A DNA stretch of 64,000 nucleotides, from NCBI GenBank assembly GCA_050084985.1, contig JBITNC010000001.1, forward strand, positions 110,050,001-110,114,000, given 5' to 3'. Made by a program: the position numbers and the translations under genes. Under the pieces are notes generated by a model. It did not search any database. It was not told the origin of the DNA and worked only from the letters and a program-made list of their open reading frames with translations. This document shows positions 36,707 to 48,832 of this stretch, in pieces. Origin of the DNA: Nageia nagi (taxonomy: Eukaryota; Pinophyta). The first letter of the stretch is position 1. Each line of letters begins with the position of its first letter.

Positions 36707-37759
36707 TTCCCACAATAGTAGGTTCCTTGAAAGAGAAAAAGGTGGTGAGAATATGCTCATATCTATTTTCTACTCAATCTTTGAGTTAAAGGGTAGTTCC
36801 TATCTATTGTAAAGGTTTAAAGTAATAGGAAAAAGATAAAAAGTAAAGAGTTACTAGAAAGATATGAACACATCAAACTAAAATTTAAACAAGAACTACA
36901 TAGCTTGAGCATTGTAGCATAGGTAGCAATCCATAACCTAGATTAAGAATTAGGAGTTATCTTACCCTTAGGGTCTCACAATCATAATACACAACCATAA
37001 CTTAAGATAATATTCCATACATAATATTCATATAAGCAATAAATAGCCACTTATTTTGAAAGGGAAAGCATTATCTATTTGCATTATCATGTATGAAAGC
37101 ACCTTACATACCTGGGCAAATTTGCTAGAATGTTTGACCTCATTAATTTCTAACTGTCTACCATTTATACATTTACATGCCCTGTTAGGTTGTTATCTAT
37201 CATCAATATACATAATTACTTATGTTAGTTGAAGCTAGTAAAGAAAACTATTTATAATAAATATTACAACTATGTTAGATTACATAGTGAATAACTACTA
37301 ACAACATGACTATTTGGGAATTTGTAATTTCTAAATAGTTGTGTCCATTGAGCTATAATCTTTCTAACATGTCATTGATTTCTCCTTTTTTTATCCTTTA
37401 GTTGATTGAAGATGGTACTATAGCTGATTAAAGAAATACACATTTGTAATTTGATAAGTACAATCTAGCACTATGCTCTATTGGTAGTCATCTACTTCTT
37501 TGTAACCATTGATGATCCATTCTATAGTTCTAATTGAATAGATTAATGGGGGTGGTGAATAATATATGAAGTTAGTTAAAGAGGAAACTACCACTATTAT
37601 ATGGAATTGAGTTGAATTTGACACATTAATAGGGCCTTGAGGGTCTAATACTTAAGATCAAGTGGACCCAAGTGTTACTTTTTTACCCATTACTCTCACT
37701 TTAGTTTGGCAAGTTCTATTTCTTTTCTCTAGGCTTTGTTGATGATATAGCTCTCCTTA
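36707..37759. other. Junction region, no gene; expected place of B 5' leader and LTR
   Basis: No ORF with family features. I searched by eye for the LTR words GTGTCTACA, CCTACACACAT and TTTTGGTAGCAT and found none, so the 5' LTR of B is deleted, strongly diverged or displaced. Confidence 0.4.
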
Positions 37760-38025
37760 GTACCCATTGATTTTGGCCAAAAGTTATGATATCATCACTT
37801 AAAATCAATGAGCTTTATTTGGTATCTTCATGAATCTTCACCCACCATTACTTATTTTGGGATCCACTAATTTTAGCCAAAAATGATGATCTCACTATTG
37901 AAAATCAATGGACTCTATTTGGTATCTTCATGAATTTTCACCCACCATTACTTATTTTGGGACCCGTTGGTTTTTTCCAAAAAATGATGATATCACTATT
38001 GAAAATTGATGAGTTCTATTTGGTT
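37760..38025. repeat. ~100-bp tandem repeat, about 2.6 copies
   Basis: Units start at 37760, 37861 and 37961 (periods 101 and 100). Shared landmarks are TTTGGTATCTTCATGAAT and CACCCACCATTACTTATTTTGGG; the third unit ends early. Non-coding. Confidence 0.88.
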
Positions 38026-38075
38026 CTAGGCATCTCCAATTAATTATTTGAACATAACTTGGGCCCAAATTTACA

Positions 38076-38275
38076 ACAACTCTTAGATACTATATTTATA
38101 ACAACCCTTGGATACTTTATTTACAATAACTCTTGGATATTATATTTACAACAACTTCTTGATATTGTATTTATGACAACTCTTGGACACTGTATTTACA
38201 ACAACTCCTATACATTGTATTTACAATAACTCCCAAACATTGTATTTATAATAACTCCTAGACACTGTATTTAGA
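38076..38275. repeat. 25-bp tandem repeat, 8 copies
   Basis: Exactly eight 25-bp units with consensus close to ACAACTCTTGGATACTGTATTTACA. The period is not a multiple of three, so it is not coding. It directly follows the 100-bp repeats and probably belongs to the LTR or 3' end of element D. Confidence 0.92.
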
Positions 38276-38710
38276 CTTTTCACTTCCCATACAAATACCT
38301 AGATGTGATACATTTTCCCTTGGACATGACTCTTATATACATATAGTTCCTATCCCTTTTAGATGCTAACACAACTTAAGGTTTATCCTCTAGAGTTATT
38401 GCAACACCTGCTAGATTTTGACTAGAAGTTTATAAGGCAAAATATCAAAGACCAAGAATTATATATAAAATAGCTGAATGTTGACAACACATAGAATTCT
38501 TCAAAATTAAGACTAATAGAAGACTCAAATTATATGTGAAAGGGAAAGAAGTTGGAATATAAATAATTTTTAAAAAATATAAAAAACTAAAATAATGATA
38601 GTGTGTTACCCCAACTTAGAGTGAAATTCTAAAAGAACAAAATCTTTTGAAAGTTTTAGAGGTCTTCACCTACTAAATAATAGGGCCCACTATTTTTTGC
38701 TTCTAGTTAT
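38276..38710. other. Probable 3' untranslated end of element D
   Basis: No gene. On the minus strand, AAGTTGGGGTAACACACTATC near 38600-38620 could be a polypurine tract followed by an LTR start, but the LTR partner lies outside the window. Confidence 0.3.
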
Positions 38711-41700
38711 CTATTTAGATGTAGATTTTGCAGGTATCTTAGGTGGTGGAATTAGCTCTATTAGGAGGAAGGGGTTCATATTATTATTTAAATACTTAAG
38801 TTCTTGATAGTCAACTTGTGACAAAATAGGGGATACTTGAATCTTCATAGTATCTTCTCTAAAACCCATTAGAACATTCTCTAGCCTCCTAGCATGCAAG
38901 AACCTTGTAATTACTTCTTGGGTGAGATTATTTATTTGTTGTAAGTATGAAATTTGCTTCTCAAAAAAAGATTATTTAAGGAATTGAATGGTATTAGCTA
39001 CCCATATGGTAGCACTACCTTGTACATTCTATTCCTCCCATAATTTAGGAGCTTTCATTTCAATTAAAAAATAAAAGAATTTATTAATAAAGCCTAGTTA
39101 TGTTGTGAGCTAGTGTTTACTAATTTTCATATTGAACACCAAATTTTGAAGTTCACATATATTTTATATCCTTATCAAATATTATTATCTTGGTGTAGGA
39201 GTAATGGTAGCTATATCTTTCTCAGTTAAGACTCTCAACTAGCTCTACATTTTTTCAATAATTGACTTTGGTATATCTAGAGCCAACCGATGGATAGTGG
39301 TTTGCATGTTGAATTTTTGGATGGATTTTAGTGTCTATTATTTTAACAAATGCAAGCGTGATAAAGTCACCATACTATATCTCACTTGTCCCACTAGGGA
39401 TTTTTTGAAATTTTTTATGAGCAGTAATAGTTTTGAGTTATCATTAGATAATATTTTGTTAGCTACTATAACGATTTGTAATTCAGCCTCAACCTGCTTA
39501 ACCTTTCGATCATCTATAATTGCAACCTAAGATTTAAGATCTTATATGGTTTGATTTGGATTATTTAGCTTAACCTTTATTTTTGTCAAGTCCTTTTAAA
39601 ATTCTAACTTTTGCTTATCAAGCTTTGTAAGCAGGTCTTTGTTTTTCTTCTATAGCTCAACCATTATTTTGTCTTTGAGGGAGCAATATTTTTTATATTG
39701 ATCTATTTTCTTATTCAATCCATCTAACTTAGTCTCCATTGCTTGAAGAATTTTACCAACTACCATTGAAGTATTTACAAGGAATTTGGATTGATTAATT
39801 AATAGAGTATTTTGATACTTATATCAATGATAGCCATGGGAGCAGTATCCAATTTTTCTTCTTTGAAAGACATATATTCCATCTTAATATCACTCATTTC
39901 TATTACCTTACTCAAAAATTCTTAACTATTGCTCAAGAAGCATAAGAGGATTATTAAAAAAAGTTGCCTAATCAATGGGTTCTACAATTTGCATAGAAAA
40001 AATTGATTTAATCTTCTCTTGGGATACTGTAGAACTTGTTGAGTAGGTTCTAATTACTTTGAAGGTGTAGAATCTTGAATTTCTTTTTCTTTTTCTACTT
40101 CCTCCATGATCTTATCTTCATATTTGACCTATCCATTAGGTTAGAGTCTCTATTCTTCCTAGATTCATCACCACCATCATCACTTGATCTACCTTTAGGT
40201 GCAACTACTAGAGATCTTTCCACTTCAAGTACATTTCCCCCACCTCGTTGAATTTCATTGGGTTCTTTTTCTAGGGCCTCTTCCTTTTATGGGACTTCCT
40301 CTTTTGTAGGGACTTCCTTCTATGTAGCAATATGTATGTTTTGAGGCTCTTGTAATTCCTCTACATAAAATATTTTTGCCTCCTTTATCACAACCTTTGA
40401 CATCTCTTCTATGATTTTGGGAGGTGGAGTTACAATCCTTTATGATCTGGGCTATTTAGTGTGGGGTTTCTTTACTAGTTTTTCCTCTTTTTCTAGGATC
40501 TATTATTTTGAGCAAGGTTTGAATTATCCTTCACTTTTTTGGATATGACTCTCAAGAAATAGTAGCAATATCTAAGGGGTTTTGTTCTCCCTTCTTGATA
40601 GGCTCTTCTAAGCTAGATGGTTGTCCAACCTCTATGTGTGTCACTCTTGTAACTATTTTTTCTCAAAACTTAGGGGGAAGAGGTTGGCCCAACTCTAGCA
40701 AGGGGTCTTTAGAATACTTTGACTCCCAAAACTTATCATATTTGAATTTTTCAAATATTCATTTTCAATATGATGGATCTTTATTATGTGTTCAAATCTA
40801 AAATTTATGAAATAATGAACTTTATTAGGACCCCAACCCAAATTTGTTAGTTGGGTGAGGACATCTAGGTCAAAGGCAAAATCTTGCTACTTATTTTCCT
40901 AGTTTTTATATTTCTTTATGCCCTCAAGGGTCATTCATACCTAGTTCAAAAAGTATAAATTCCCATTCAAGATACATTTCTATTTCTTACTTAGTTTCAT
41001 TTACAAAATATTCTACATGAGTTATATACTCATGGGAAAAGGCTAGGCACTTCTTACCTAACCTTATTATTTTTTTCATCTCCCTTGAAGGGTCATACAT
41101 CCAAGGGGCTTCTACCATATCCAATTTGAAATTTTGTACAATAAATTCTATTATACTATCTTTACAACCTACTTCTTAAAGAGTGAAATTTTTAGTAGAA
41201 GTTGATATATCTACAATAGATTTAAAACTACCTCCAAATCCATATTTGGTCTCTATGGTACATATTTGCCTACCCATCTCTATGAAATATAGCTAAGGAT
41301 TTACATACTTAGGAAAGAAAAAGGGTTTTTCAAAACACCCATACCTCATAATCATGGTGTGATCTTTGAGAAAATACCATTCACTAACCTTATTTCCTCC
41401 TTGTAGCTCTTAGATAGCACTCTTGTATAGTCTACTAGGGAACCTTCCTATCAAAATTTGCACTATTATTGCATAGAATTTATCCATGAATTTGTAATAT
41501 GATCCATACAACTCACTCAAGATTGGAACCCTCAAATTAATCAATACTAGTCCAATACATGGGTTTATCAATTGAATTGGTAGTCTTGCCTCCATAAGTT
41601 TGTTAAGGTTTTGATGGTCCAAGAGCCACTAGAGATATGCAAAGTATTTGAAGTTTGATTTTTCAATTTTGAAAAGATGTCTTTTTATCTCATTGGAAAT

Positions 41701-42435
41701 AAAGTCTAAAATGTCATAGCAGATGTGTGCTTCTATGATATTGTAAGCCATACATACCATGGCTTCATCTACTTGTATTTGGGTTTTCTTCCCTAGAATA
41801 ATCACATAGTGTTTGTAACACCTCTCTACCCCACTTCTTTTAAATAGAACAATTTCATAACTTGGCTAGAGTTGTGTGGTTCTATTTCCTTGATATCTTT
41901 CATCAATCTAGTTAATCATTTGCTCTTCATTTTTATTAAAATCACCTTTATCTTTTTTTAAATCTATTTATTTCTTCATATGGAAAGTCCAATTAGTTGG
42001 GATGACAAATGCTTGAAGAGTATAATCAAGGGAGTAGTCAAGTATTACTTCAAATTTTAGCACTGACTCTTCTCCCTTCTCTTGGTCCTTGAACATTCCT
42101 ATTTCATAACCTTCCTAGTTATGCCTATATGCCACCAAATACAATAGCTTGGGGTAGGTGAATGATTCATAGGGCATATAATAAGCCAAGCCCTAATCAA
42201 TCATGATATATCTCTTTAAGTGCACTAAGAATTTCCATTTTTTAGCAAATTTGGGACTCATATGTTGTAGAAGAACACCATTAGGGTCATTCCTCAATGT
42301 ATCTATATGGTTCATTAGCCCCATCTCATTCTAGTTCACCCTTATAGCATTCTTGATGTATTCCTCTTGAATGGAAATTAGGTTGGCATCCACTTATTCT
42401 ATTTTAGCTAGAGTTGATGGTTTAGAAGTCATCAT
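38711..42435 (-). pseudogene. Large accessory sense ORF downstream of integrase, element D
   Basis: Unknown protein of roughly 1,200 codons with stops and frameshifts. It starts at ATG 42435 or 42432 (MMTSKPSTLAKIE) and ends KSTSK-stop at 38711. The N-terminal half looks globular (YYMPYESFTYPKLLYLVAYR near 42190-42130; FAYLQWLLDHQN near 41640-41610; GCFEKPFFFPKYV near 41340-41300). The C-terminal half is Lys/Glu-rich and probably coiled-coil (about 40500-39600). The WLL-x-x-QN block is shared with element A after integrase. I know no family with this sequence. Confidence 0.5.
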
Positions 42436-42879
42436 GGTATCAACACTCTTTTTATAAACCTATGGTTTGCATTTGGAACTTGGAATCTAGACTTTGTAAG
42501 GTCCTTCAATTGTGTCTATTCTTTCTCAATTCAACTTTATGAACACTATGCTCTTGTTATTGTGGAAACTCATATGCTCAAAAATACTTAAGTGTTGAGT
42601 TGGAGGGTAAGTAGGATGTTTTATTCATCCAATATTTGTGACTAACACCTATAAATAGAAATTAATACTTAGGATGTTGAGATCTATGCATCATATGGAT
42701 TAGGTATCAATAGGTTGGATATGTTGACTTAGAGTGCACCAATTTTAAATTAGGATAATAGTACAATGATTTGATAAATCCAATGAAATCTTTCCTTAAA
42801 TGCTACCCTATTCAGTTAATAGCTTAGCAACACATTGACATTAACCTTACATCATACCAAATTAATGCAAAGTGGTAAC

Positions 42880-44150
42880 AACTACCTACTTTCTTGGAAG
42901 CTATATCTAGGAGATGTACAAGCCTTAAATTTTTTTGAAATTGTGTACACTATACAACTTCTAGTGGGTGTTAAAAAATCATGTTATCACTCGATAATGC
43001 TTCAAATAGATTCTATTAATAAGAATGCATAATTCTTAGGACTTGGTGATATCTTATAATTTGAATGCATTAATTTGATAATATAAGGCCTACTCCAGAG
43101 AGAGTCAAATTTTTTATGTCTTCTAGGCTTTGATCTCTCCTCATCCTATTTGAGAATAATGTCACCTAGTTCAAACTTCACTCAGGAAGACTCTTTCTTA
43201 TCAAACCATTTCTTAATAATGTGTTGGTAATGTTGAAATGACTCATATATTTTGTTTCAATCTTCCTTCAACTTTAGGAGTTGATTATACCTAGATTATA
43301 GTGGCATGAAGTCATGATCTTTAATTTCTTATAGGATTTTTAATATTGATAAATCAATGTGTACTAGCAATATAAGTATTTTACCATATACCAATGCATA
43401 TGAGGATATTTTGATTATTTATTTAATGCTAATCCTATCTGATCATAATGCAAAGTCCAATTATGTATGCCATTATCTAGGATTCACTTTAATTATTCTT
43501 TTGATGATCCGAATTAGGTTTTTATTAGTTGATTCAACTAATCCATTACTTTATGGGTAATAATTTGAAGAGAATAACTAATATATCCAATATTTAGAAA
43601 TTAAGATTGATAATTTACCTCTAATAAATGTTGATCCATTATGTGAGATAGTAGTTTATGGGATTCCAAAGCAAGTGATTATTCTTTTAATCATTTCTAT
43701 CACCACTTCTTGATCTACATTCTTACATTGCATAGCTTTTAACCATCTAGTATAGTAACTTATTAGAGTTAAGATGAATTTATGACTTGCAAAGAAATTT
43801 GGGTTTATAACACTAGTGAAGTCCATACCCCATTATTAGAAGGGTTCCTCAACTACCATAGGTTTAAAAGGCATAGCAACTTGCCTTCTTTTTTCTATAA
43901 ATTTATTGTATTTGTCACATTCCCAAGCAATCTTGAATAAATCTTGAAATATGGGGACCAATAATACCCAACTTGTAATATTTTTACTATTGTAGTTGGT
44001 CCACTATAATGCCCATCAGAGAATCCATAATGAAATTCATGTAATATTCTCTAGGATTCATCATGAATCACATATCTTAATAGGGTTTGATCATAGTTAT
44101 TTCTATATAGATGATCATCTATTATCACAAAATTTAGGGCATGTAGCTTG
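42880..44150 (-). pseudogene. Integrase of element D (broken)
   Basis: The end of the zinc domain and start of the core lie near 43920-43700 (blocks for EKRRQVA, VVEEPF-x-QWG and the first Asp), matching ECDKYHRF and EEPSQQWGLDF in A. The central region near 43560-43400 has the VMD-x-LNQLIKT-like stretch. Frames are badly broken and the C-terminal limit is approximate. Confidence 0.6.
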
Positions 44151-44159
44151 AATTTCCCT

Positions 44160-45600
44160 CTCTAAAATCTATCCAAAGATTTAGAACATTTACTAGTTTG
44201 AAAATAAAAAATAAGTTGTATAATCCAATCACTTTCTTCATTAAGTTGTTGCTCATCCTCTATAATAGCAATCATATATGAAGTTTCAACCATATTTTTA
44301 CATAGAACCCTATCTTTGATCAGCTTGGTTAGTTTAATTTCTATATTATATTCCATTATTTTAGTAATCCAACTAGCCTTTCCTTCACCTAAGTCTCTTT
44401 GTATAACATAATTTCTTACATCTAAATGGATATTAAATACATGGATTCTATTGTGAGAGATATAATCCTTGAATTTCTTAAGTTCCTTCACTATAGAAAA
44501 TACTTGCTTTTTAATAAATGAGTATCTTTTCTAGTGTTGATGTAGTGTTTGGCTATAAAAGGTAATCAAATATTCTTCTTTCTTATCATCCTTCTATGCT
44601 AGAATTGCAATAATATTTATTTTTTCTCCATATACGTACATGATGAAATCTTTTTACATATTAGGTTTTTTAAGTGCAAGAGCTTCTACTATAGCCTTTT
44701 TAATTTCTTTAAAGACTAGTTTTGCTTCATTTGTATTTATTTAACATTGAAGTGGTTAGAGACATAATCTTTGAAAAAATCATTAATTAAATTTCTAATA
44801 AAATTAATCTAATCAAGGAATGATTACAAGGCTTTCTTGTTAGAGGGGAGTGGCAATGATTCAATAGCTTTCACTCTATTTAGATCAATTGCTAATCCCT
44901 CTTCTAAGATAATGTGGCCAAGTAATTTTCCTTGGTTAACCATAAAAATAAATTTTTTAAGATTAATTAAAATACCAAGTTCCATGCATTTTTCAATAGC
45001 TTATCTTAGATGTTTTAGATGATCCTTTCTACTCTTAGAGAATACTGTAATATCATTCAAAAAGACTAAGATAATCTTATTTACCAATTCACCAATCCAT
45101 GGCTCTTTGAAAAGTAGCTCTTGTATTAGAAACACCAAAAGGCATTCTTTTAAAAGTAAATGTTCCTCATTTAGTTGTAAATGCAATTTTGTACTGATCT
45201 TTATCTTTGACCCAAATTTGGTTAAATCTTGAGTAGCCATCAATCATTGAAAAATAGCAAGCTTTGGCTACTATATGAAAGATCTATTCCATAGGTGGGA
45301 GAGGATAATTATCTTTGAGAGGCACTTGATTCAAAGTTCTAAAATCAACATAGGGCCTAATTTCCCCACTCTTCTTTCTAATAGAAACTAGATTTGCAAC
45401 CCAAGATCATAAATCCAAGCAATCGCTTTAAGAACTCATGATAAATTTGAGACATAATAACTTTTTATTCATCATAACACTTTGAACCTACTTTTATATA
45501 TCTATCAAGTTCTATTTCCATCTCAAAATAACTCTCTTTCTAGATGGCCAAGGATTTAACTTTCTAGACATCTTCTAAATCAAATAGTCTTTCAAAAGAG
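44160..45600 (-). pseudogene. pol: RT and RNase H of element D (broken)
   Basis: RT blocks near 45400-45000: RPYVDFRTLNQVPL, FTFKRMPFG-like, and the catalytic box as FLND (the family has xxDD), so the second aspartate pair is damaged. RNase H follows at about 44700-44160: MYVYGEKINIIAILA, then FYSQTLHQH and IVKELKKFKDYI (44491-44162 is open). Same order as in element A. Confidence 0.65.
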
Positions 45601-45839
45601 AGTAATCCTTTTAGTATAACATTATTTTTAAGTTGGATAACATTTGATTCTTAAAAATAGTTAAGTAATTCCTTAATGCTAAAAGTGTGAGGTACTACTT
45701 CATCCAATAGGAAGCTCATCAATGCTCATCAAAATTGAATACTTGCTAGAAATTTGTAGCATTAGGTACTGAAGGCTTACATTGAACTTTGACTCCAAGA
45801 GTTCCTCTTTTATAATGAGCAAGGTTATAACATGCCCTT

Positions 45840-46210
45840 TTACTAGCAAGTGCATTAGCTATTTAGTTGTACCTTTTAGGAATAGATATAAAATTGATAG
45901 CCAAGAATGATTCTAATAAATCCCGAACTCTATTCTTATAGGTCTTGAAATAATGATGTTTTGTACTAATCTAATTTTTGACTTGCTTTATGACCAATTC
46001 TAAATCATCATGGATAATTAGGCATCTAATGCCTATAATAATTGATTTAGATAACCCTAAATAAGGGGAATCATACTAAGTAACATTATTTCTACAAATT
46101 CATATGAATCTAAAGGAGAATCTTTTGATATGTCCTTCTAGAGATTTAAACATAACTCCAGCTCCACTTCCATGCTTACATCTAGATCCATCAAAGTACA
46201 TCATCCATAT
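45840..46210 (-). pseudogene. Archaeal-type RNase H located before RT, element D
   Basis: Minus-strand blocks in order: YFDGSRCKHGSGAGVMF (46200-46150), a broken RNNVT-x-YDS block (about 46080), DDLELVIKQV (near 46000) where the family has GDS-x-LV-x-xQV, a HHYFKTYKNRVRDLLESF stretch (near 45960-45905), and the ANALASK end (45850). It lies between protease and RT, as in element A, where the corresponding stretch reads YHYFKNYQNRVQDLLESF. Confidence 0.7.
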
Positions 46211-46452
46211 CTCATACTCCTTTTAGCTATGATCAAGGTTGGTTATGCATATTCATATAAATAATAATTACCCATGGCAGCATCTATGAATTGATAATTT
46301 AAATCATTTGCTAAAATAAATTTAGTTGTTAGGAGTGATTCTCTGACTATATCCCTTTCAAATACTTCCATAGGTTGAGGGCTATTCAAATAATTTTGTT
46401 CTATGACTTTTTTAAGATGAAAACTTTTGGTATCATCATTTAGAATTTTTAC

Positions 46453-46998
46453 TTATTTATTTTGGAAAATAATTAAGAGATGAGTATAGTCTAAAGCTAA
46501 GTATCCTCCCAATTTAATAGTGAATTCTCTAGATAGACACATTCCAAATAGAGGTGAAAGATTAACCACAATGATATCTTGAATAACACAACTATAAGGG
46601 AATGCATTCAAAGTTATTGGAACTCCTTTAACACTACCAACAACATCTATAGAGGAAGAATTCAATTGTATGAACCTATTAATACATCTTGTAATGTACA
46701 ACTTCATTTCATTTGCAACAACTTTAGGAATTATAGTTATTGTAGCTATGGTATCTATCATATAGTTATTTACTACACAACCTTCTAATCTTAGAGATAG
46801 ATACAATGGTGGGGGTTTCCTTATACCTATGGGAGTTAGAGAGACATCATCAAATATTGAAAAGATGACATTTCCTTCATTTACATTTTTCTTACTATTT
46901 TTTAGTTTCAAGGCTTCTTGCAAAAGATCTAATTGACCTAGTATCTTTAATGCATCAAACATAGTCATATTAGAAGAAGTTTTCTTTAGTTCTTCCAC
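46453..46998 (-). pseudogene. Retropepsin region of element D
   Basis: Open for 181 codons. YMIDTIATITII marks the active site, with Ile where the catalytic Gly of D-T-G is expected. The block VVNLSPLFGMCLSREF and KLGGYLALDYTHLLI matches element A. The N-terminal part (MTMFDALKILGQLDLLQEAL) is typical of the linker before the protease in plant gypsy elements. Confidence 0.7.
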
Positions 46999-47251
46999 AA
47001 TATTATATGTAGTATATGGGACAAGTTTACTTAATTTTCTTATTGATGAGTAGTTTTTTCTTTATAATAATTTGTAATAAAAGAATACCTTAATGCATTA
47101 GGTCTCTCCTTCTTCGAGACTTTCTTTTGACCATAGTAGGGTTTGTTTCATTAGGGACATTAGTACCTAAATTTTGAGAAACATTACCTAGTTGTGCCAG
47201 GAATTGATCTTAGCTAAGGGAGCCTTAGCTTTCATTGATTTTAGTTGTATT
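46999..47251 (-). pseudogene. gag-protease linker of element D, left part
   Basis: Decayed minus-strand coding sequence with several stops, continuing the gag-pro frame of element D across the insertion of C. It resumes at 63660. Confidence 0.45.
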
Positions 47252-47256
47252 GGAAT
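47252..47256. repeat. Left target site duplication of element C (GGAAT)
   Basis: GGAAT here and at 63655-63659 flank the two LTRs exactly. Confidence 0.9.
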
Positions 47257-48101
47257 TGTTGCAATGAAAATTGAGCTGGAATATAGAATAACATAAAATA
47301 AAAATTACTCTTCAATCTTCATTGAACCTCAAATTATATAACATAGATAAACATGTTGTAATTGCAAAATGATATTCAATCCCAGTTCAAACTACAATTT
47401 TCCCTTAGAAGGGACTTTTACAAATGTATGTGCCAAAATAAGGGTATTAGATCTCCATTGTTTTTGGGTTGCTTGCTTCTCTTCTTGATGTAGACAACCT
47501 GTAAATCCTACACACATACAAGAGACAATAACATCAAAGCATCTATGTGTAACATTGTATTAAAATGAAACTAGAATAAAACAATAAAATGAATGAGTTC
47601 ATAAGATTTTGGTAGCATTACCCTACTTCAAAAATGGGTTCAATTAGGGTCAATTTGGATCATCCATATTGCTTTGTATTAGCTTGTATTTTTATATTTT
47701 TAGGTGAGATGTTTCAAGGATGGAAAGAGGAAGTGAAGAGTCACCGTAAGTCATAACTGACCTCCTCTATCCACCTCATCATGGAAGATGAAGCATTCCA
47801 ACTTCCTTTTTTGATTTTTTTTTTACTATTGCAGAGTTGTCGGCATTTGTATATCGAACGCCGGTGATCACCTCTAAACGCTAGCGTTTGATATAGAACA
47901 CCGATGACTGGTTAACTATATTAAAATGACTACCTAAAAGTCAAATTTCATCAAAAGGGGGTCATATGACCATTCATTTTGCATACACTCGATGAGAGCT
48001 ATCCAATAATAGGGTTTCTAAACCTATTTTATGTTATCACACCAAGTTATGATTATTCTAATGTTTACTTAGTTAACGAGGGACATTTTTAGGTGTCTAC
48101 A
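47257..48101 (-). repeat. 3' LTR of element C
   Basis: 845 bp, TGTTGCAATG to GTGTCTACA on the plus strand. Matches 62810-63654 at about 95%. The TATA box of the other copy is mutated here (near 47690). Confidence 0.93.
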
Positions 48102-48119
48102 TTTTGCCCCTTTTTGAAA
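48102..48119 (-). other. Polypurine tract of element C
   Basis: On minus, TTTCAAAAAGGGGCAAAA directly precedes TGTAGACACC of the 3' LTR. Confidence 0.85.
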
Positions 48120-48832
48120 TTGTCAACCAAAAAATGTGATTGATGATTTCAAAAATATAGAATGGGAAGCTTTGTTGCTTGATTGTTTATTGTTGCCTTT
48201 TTACAATGTAAGTTTTGACTCAATTTCTTAGGTGAATCAAACTTTTGATTTATCAAATTATGATAAAATGTGTTTTCTTTTTACATTTGATGTAATTTTG
48301 AAAACAAGTTTGCATATACCTTAGAAGTAACTGTTTTTAGTATGACAATGTGTTGAGCTTGTGTGATAGCTACATGACATTTTTGTTATGTCATTTTATG
48401 TGTCTAAGCACACATGTACCGTATAAACCTTCCTTAATATATATGAGTTTTGACGATGTTGTCTTTTGTCCCGACAATAGGGTTTCAAGATGATCTCATG
48501 TGACAAAGATGCATCACACTTTATCATTATTTGATTTCTTTGACCAATTTAAGGCTTTTTTTGAGAAAAACTTAATGTTTTCAGGGCTATTTCCAAACAC
48601 AACATTTTACTTCCAATCATTGGCATTTAGTTTCGATCACCGGCATTCATCTTTAAGTCACCAGTGTTTAGTAACAGTTGTCGACGTTCGTATTTAGGTC
48701 ATCGATCTTTGAAAAAGGAAAAGTTTTGTCCTTTTCTCATATGTTCCTTAGCTATCCCTTTAATTATTTGCTAGGGCTATTTACCATTGTTGATTCATCA
48801 ATTTCTAGCCATTGATATTCACCATATTCAAC
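48120..48832. other. Non-coding region of C with an iterated ~20-bp motif
   Basis: No gene. At 48616-48710 at least five degenerate copies of a CACCGGCATTC-like motif follow each other about every 20 bp. Confidence 0.6.

Larger units (their letters stand above)
38276..47251 (-). mobile_element. Element D: Ty3/gypsy element of the same lineage as A, split by element C
   Basis: On the minus strand the order is gag (continuing at 63660-64000), protease, aRH, RT, RNase H, integrase, then a 3.7-kb accessory ORF. The flanks of C (GGAAT duplicated at 47252-47256 and 63655-63659) join the two parts of the gag-protease region. LTRs of D were not identified. Confidence 0.65.

Noticed and set aside
37760-38275. 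Possible CRISPR-like array
   Set aside because: Direct tandem repeats with no unique spacers, in a plant genome; not CRISPR.
46579-46788. Plus-strand ORF within the protease of element D
   Set aside because: Antisense shadow of the protease frame, which is conserved with element A.
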